From Pseudomonadota bacterium (lineage in GTDB: Bacteria; Pseudomonadota; Alphaproteobacteria; Rhizobiales; Hyphomicrobiaceae): DNA of 7,583 nt. Below the pieces are notes generated by a model that was given only the letters and a program-made list of their open reading frames with translations, was not told the DNA's origin and did not search any database. Where the stretch lies: positions 1 to 7,583 of the forward strand of contig QGVC01000172.1 in the NCBI GenBank assembly GCA_003242645.1, in the 5' to 3' direction. Below, one piece after another: positions 5,355 to 7,583 of the stretch. Position 1 is the stretch's first letter. Each line of letters starts with the position of its first letter. A program made the translations under genes and the position numbers.

Positions 5355-5973
5355 CAAGAGCCGCGTAGCAGCCCTGCTGTTGGCGGCTGGCTCATCGCGG
5401 CGGTTTGGCAGGGGCAATAAGCTGTTGGCAGATGTAGACGGCCGACCGCTGATTTTTTGGTCCGCCGCCGCCTTCGTGTCTAGCCGGGCTTCGGAGCTGG
5501 TCGTCGTGACTGGCCCGGAGCCGGAAGCCATCGAGGCTGCACTCGCCGGCCTGCCAGCGCGTTTCGTGCACAATCCGGATCACCTGTCCGGCATGGGGGG
5601 CTCGGTAGCAGTCGGTATCGGCGCGTTGGGAGACGAGTGCACTGGTGTCCTGATTTGCCCGGGAGATATGCCCGGAATCTCGACGGATCTCATTGATGCA
5701 ATGATCGCTGCGTTCGAGGCCACCGGCTCAAGCCGCATCATTCGCCCGATGCTGTCCGGAGAACGACCAGGTAATCCCGTACTGTGGCCGCGCCGCTATT
5801 TCCCTGATTTGGCTCGTCTCAAAGGGCCAGCGGGCGGGAGAACGCTACTGGCGGATCTCAATAAGGAAATCGAATACCTGCCCTGGCAGGACCAAGGCGC
5901 CGCCCTGGACATCGATACGCCCGAGGATCTCGAGCGGTATCGTCAAGCCAAGCATCGATCGCATAGCAGCTAG
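5338..5973 (+). CDS. mocA: MocA-like molybdenum cofactor cytidylyltransferase
   Basis: The product has 211 residues, the normal length. The MobA-like NTP-transferase fold begins with the nucleotide-binding signature LLLAAGSSRRFGRGNKLL (13-30), followed by VVVTGPE (55-61), NPDHLSGMGGSVAVG (79-93), the metal-binding CPGDMP (107-112, with D110), GNPVLWPR and a C-terminal DIDTPEDLERY. Family members transfer CMP from CTP to molybdopterin, making the cytosine dinucleotide cofactor used by xanthine-dehydrogenase-type enzymes; GTP-using MobA is the close relative. Pairing with an XdhC gene favours the cytidylyltransferase role. The usual GDxGAR in the C-terminal part reads GPAGGR. I chose the ATG at 5338 over an upstream start at 5284 because it puts the nucleotide-binding strand at the N-terminus, as in the family. 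The 17-bp overlap with the XdhC-family gene implies coupling. The gene is followed by 75 bp and then the permease. Confidence 0.88.
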   Translation: MQPAPDKSRVAALLLAAGSSRRFGRGNKLLADVDGRPLIFWSAAAFVSSRASELVVVTGPEPEAIEAALAGLPARFVHNPDHLSGMGGSVAVGIGALGDECTGVLICPGDMPGISTDLIDAMIAAFEATGSSRIIRPMLSGERPGNPVLWPRRYFPDLARLKGPAGGRTLLADLNKEIEYLPWQDQGAALDIDTPEDLERYRQAKHRSHSS

Positions 5974-6048
5974 GCATTCCTGGCCTTGACGCGAAATGCG
6001 TGACCCTGATTGCCTCACCGCGGTGTTTGGAGCTGGGGCACACGCGAG

Positions 6049-7494
6049 ATGAGGACGGGCGAGCTGGAAAAACCAACACCGAAACAGCGCCCTCGGCTTG
6101 TTCTCTTTGGATACGAGCTTGCACTCTGGCGGGCGGCGGTCGTCTTGTTGGCGGTCATGCTCGCCGCAGGAATCGCTCTAACGCCTGCGCCGCAAGGCGT
6201 TGCTCAAAAGGCGATGGTGGCGCTCGGCCTGATTTCCATGACGGTCGTTCTGTGGGCGACCCTTGCGATTCCACCACCTCTAGCAGCTGCAATTTTCATC
6301 GGTTTGGTCATCGTGACGGGGGCGGCAGCTCCCGCGAGCGCGATTTCAGGCTTCCTTTCGAGCTCGCTGTGGTTGGTGTTCGGTGGCCTGATGATCGGGG
6401 CCGCTGCTGAGCGTACCGGCTTCGGCCGGTTCATTGCCCGAAGATTTCTCGGAAGATTTCGCAGCTCATTTTCAGCCCTGGTGCTCGGTGTCATTGCCGG
6501 CTCGACGTTGCTGACATTTCTCGTGCCCTCTAATATCGGTCGGCTGGCAATTACAATTCCCGTTGTTCTCGCGCTGGCCGATGACGCCGGCTATCGACTG
6601 GGCTCCAACGGCCATGTCGGCCTCGTGCTGATCGCGGTCGTGGGGAATTTTGCCGTGGGCCAGGGCGTGCTCCCCGGCAACCTCCTCAACATGATGATCA
6701 TCGGTGCCGGCGAAACGCTGTACGGCCTCGACGTCAGCTACATGCACTACCTGCTTTTGTGCGCGCCGGTCCTGGGCCTCGCCAAGGGATTGCTCGTCTG
6801 GCGTCTTCTCGTGTGGATGTACCCGGCCCCTGCTCCGCGCCCTAACGGTGAGATGCGAGACGACCGGCTTGGCCCTGAGGCGAAACGCGTTGGCGTTATC
6901 CTCGCAGCTGCGATCCTTCTCTGGGCAACCGACTTCTGGCACGGAATCAAGCCCGGGTGGGTGGCGCTGGCAGCCGGTGCGCTTTGCGTCGTGCCTGGCA
7001 TCGGGGTCCTGCCTCCGCGGGAGCTCGTCAACCCGCAGCGCCTGCTCATCATCGTCTGGGTCGGCACGGTGTTGAGCCTCGCCGCGGTAATGACGGAGTC
7101 GGGAGCAGGCGAGCTGGTATCCAGCGCACTGGCGGAGCTTGCCGGGGTCGAAGGACGCTCGCCGTTCTATGGCTATTTCGCCATGGCCTATCTTTCGTCG
7201 GTGATCGCCACACTCGCAACGTTCGGCGGCGGCATTCCGATCGCCGCAGCCACCGCAGCCGAGGTCAGCGCCGCCACGGGCTTGCCGCTCGAAACGGCCG
7301 TGATGGCACTAGCGCCCGGAATGTCTGCGATGTTCTTCCCGTACATCGCATCCCCGATTGTGGTCGGCCTCGCGATGGGGCGGGTCAGTCAGCGGGCCGC
7401 GATCCCATTCATGGTTACTCTGGCCCTGCTGACGTGGGTGCTCGTCATCCCGCTGAACGGTCTTTGGTGGTGGCTGATCGGGGTGTTGCCATAG
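6049..7494 (+). CDS. SLC13/DASS-family anion permease
   Basis: The product has 481 residues and is an inner-membrane protein with roughly 11-14 hydrophobic segments, among them 28-44, 54-71, 78-95, 105-120, 142-160, 189-205, 235-258, 281-297, 303-320, 332-350, 375-392, 425-445 and 451-475. The order of motifs fits the divalent anion:sodium symporter family: LWLVFGGLMIGAAAERTGFG (107-126), FLVPSNIGRLAITIPVVLAL (157-176) and VVGNFAVGQGVLPGNLLN. The first SNT signature appears as SNI (161-163). The second, expected near 391, is replaced by TFGGGIP. Family members import dicarboxylates, sulfate or other anions, usually with sodium. The substrate cannot be read here; the Mo-cofactor neighbours suggest an enzyme substrate or an oxyanion. 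ATG 6049 is preferred over an in-frame TTG at 6010. GGGG lies 10 bp upstream and GCGAG directly before. It is probably the last gene of the XdhC operon. Confidence 0.85.
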   Translation: MRTGELEKPTPKQRPRLVLFGYELALWRAAVVLLAVMLAAGIALTPAPQGVAQKAMVALGLISMTVVLWATLAIPPPLAAAIFIGLVIVTGAAAPASAISGFLSSSLWLVFGGLMIGAAAERTGFGRFIARRFLGRFRSSFSALVLGVIAGSTLLTFLVPSNIGRLAITIPVVLALADDAGYRLGSNGHVGLVLIAVVGNFAVGQGVLPGNLLNMMIIGAGETLYGLDVSYMHYLLLCAPVLGLAKGLLVWRLLVWMYPAPAPRPNGEMRDDRLGPEAKRVGVILAAAILLWATDFWHGIKPGWVALAAGALCVVPGIGVLPPRELVNPQRLLIIVWVGTVLSLAAVMTESGAGELVSSALAELAGVEGRSPFYGYFAMAYLSSVIATLATFGGGIPIAAATAAEVSAATGLPLETAVMALAPGMSAMFFPYIASPIVVGLAMGRVSQRAAIPFMVTLALLTWVLVIPLNGLWWWLIGVLP

Positions 7495-7511
7495 GGCCGG
7501 ATGCTGCGTCA

Positions 7512-7577
7512 GTGCCGATAGCCGGTGGCGCGGGATAACATTTACGGGCTATCGGGCCACCAAGAACAGCTCGGCAC
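7512..7577. repeat. Overlapping inverted repeats with alternative pairings
   Basis: Three arm pairs are visible: GTGCCGA (7512-7518) with TCGGCAC (7571-7577), CCGATAGCC (7515-7523) with GGCTATCGG (7547-7555), and GGTGGC (7524-7529) with GCCACC (7556-7561). The last two lie in ABA'B' order with no bases between neighbouring arms, so both stems cannot easily form at once. It starts 17 bp after the permease stop. There is no T-tract, so it is not a classic intrinsic terminator; it may still end or stabilise the operon transcript. Confidence 0.45.
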
Positions 7578-7583
7578 CATCGC
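7549..7583 (-). CDS. Possible C-terminus of a converging gene (5' end outside window)
   Basis: The minus strand from the right edge reads DGAELFLVAR and then TAG (7551-7549), with codons typical of the window. A converging gene would explain the dyad around its stop as a shared 3' element. Eleven codons are far too few to identify it, and a chance open frame is quite possible. Confidence 0.22.
   Translation of the reverse strand, partial: DGAELFLVAR

Noticed and set aside
4647..5573. 308-codon minus-strand open frame
   Set aside because: Antisense to the well-supported XdhC-family and MocA-like genes, with arginine-rich, shadow-like composition.
3444..5997. 14-bp exact repeat CCTTGACGCGAAAT at 3444-3457 and 5984-5997
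   Set aside because: One copy codes for part of the nuclease tail and the other is in a short spacer. A shared 14-mer in a window this size has roughly a one in ten chance of arising at random.

Overview
The window looks like chromosomal DNA of an alphaproteobacterium, most likely of the Hyphomicrobiales. This rests on GC-rich coding DNA, an HWE-kinase-derived receiver protein, a small exported protein whose HxWYPxxCCSGxDC signature I associate with that order, and molybdenum-enzyme genes typical of methylotrophic or rhizobial relatives. The lineage is an inference from gene style, not a database match.

Layout. Positions 1-500 (+) hold the C-terminus of a formate dehydrogenase alpha subunit, which enters from the left. 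It converges with two minus-strand genes for small exported proteins of unknown function: 524-1252, which has a calcium-loop-like motif, and 1344-1652, which is cysteine-rich. Next comes about 790 bp (1653-2445) without a convincing gene. It is richer in A+T than its surroundings and carries several dyads, a sigma70-like promoter, an exact DnaA-box sequence and a perfect 9-bp inverted repeat. Gene 2446-3252 (+) encodes a phosphoacceptor receiver domain joined to what looks like a decayed HWE-kinase ATPase domain. It converges with 3314-4048 (-), an exported staphylococcal-nuclease-like protein with a C-terminal sunset-type domain.

After a 229-bp divergent spacer, a three-gene plus-strand run follows: an XdhC/CoxI-family cofactor-maturation protein (4278-5354), a MocA-like molybdopterin cytidylyltransferase (5338-5973, overlapping by 17 bp) and an SLC13/DASS-type permease (6049-7494). 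The last 89 bp contain overlapping inverted repeats and probably the stop codon of a converging minus-strand gene.

How the genes fit together. Formate dehydrogenase uses a molybdopterin guanine dinucleotide cofactor. XdhC and MocA normally mature the cytosine dinucleotide form for xanthine-dehydrogenase/CO-dehydrogenase-type enzymes. The right-hand operon therefore probably serves a hydroxylase outside this window rather than the formate dehydrogenase at its left. The permease may bring in an anionic substrate for that enzyme or an oxyanion. The best candidates for something undescribed are the receiver/dead-ATPase protein with its long structured upstream region, a half-site shared by two dyads upstream of different transcription units, and the permease that lacks the second canonical SNT motif. 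I see no CRISPR array, tRNA, rRNA or insertion sequence.
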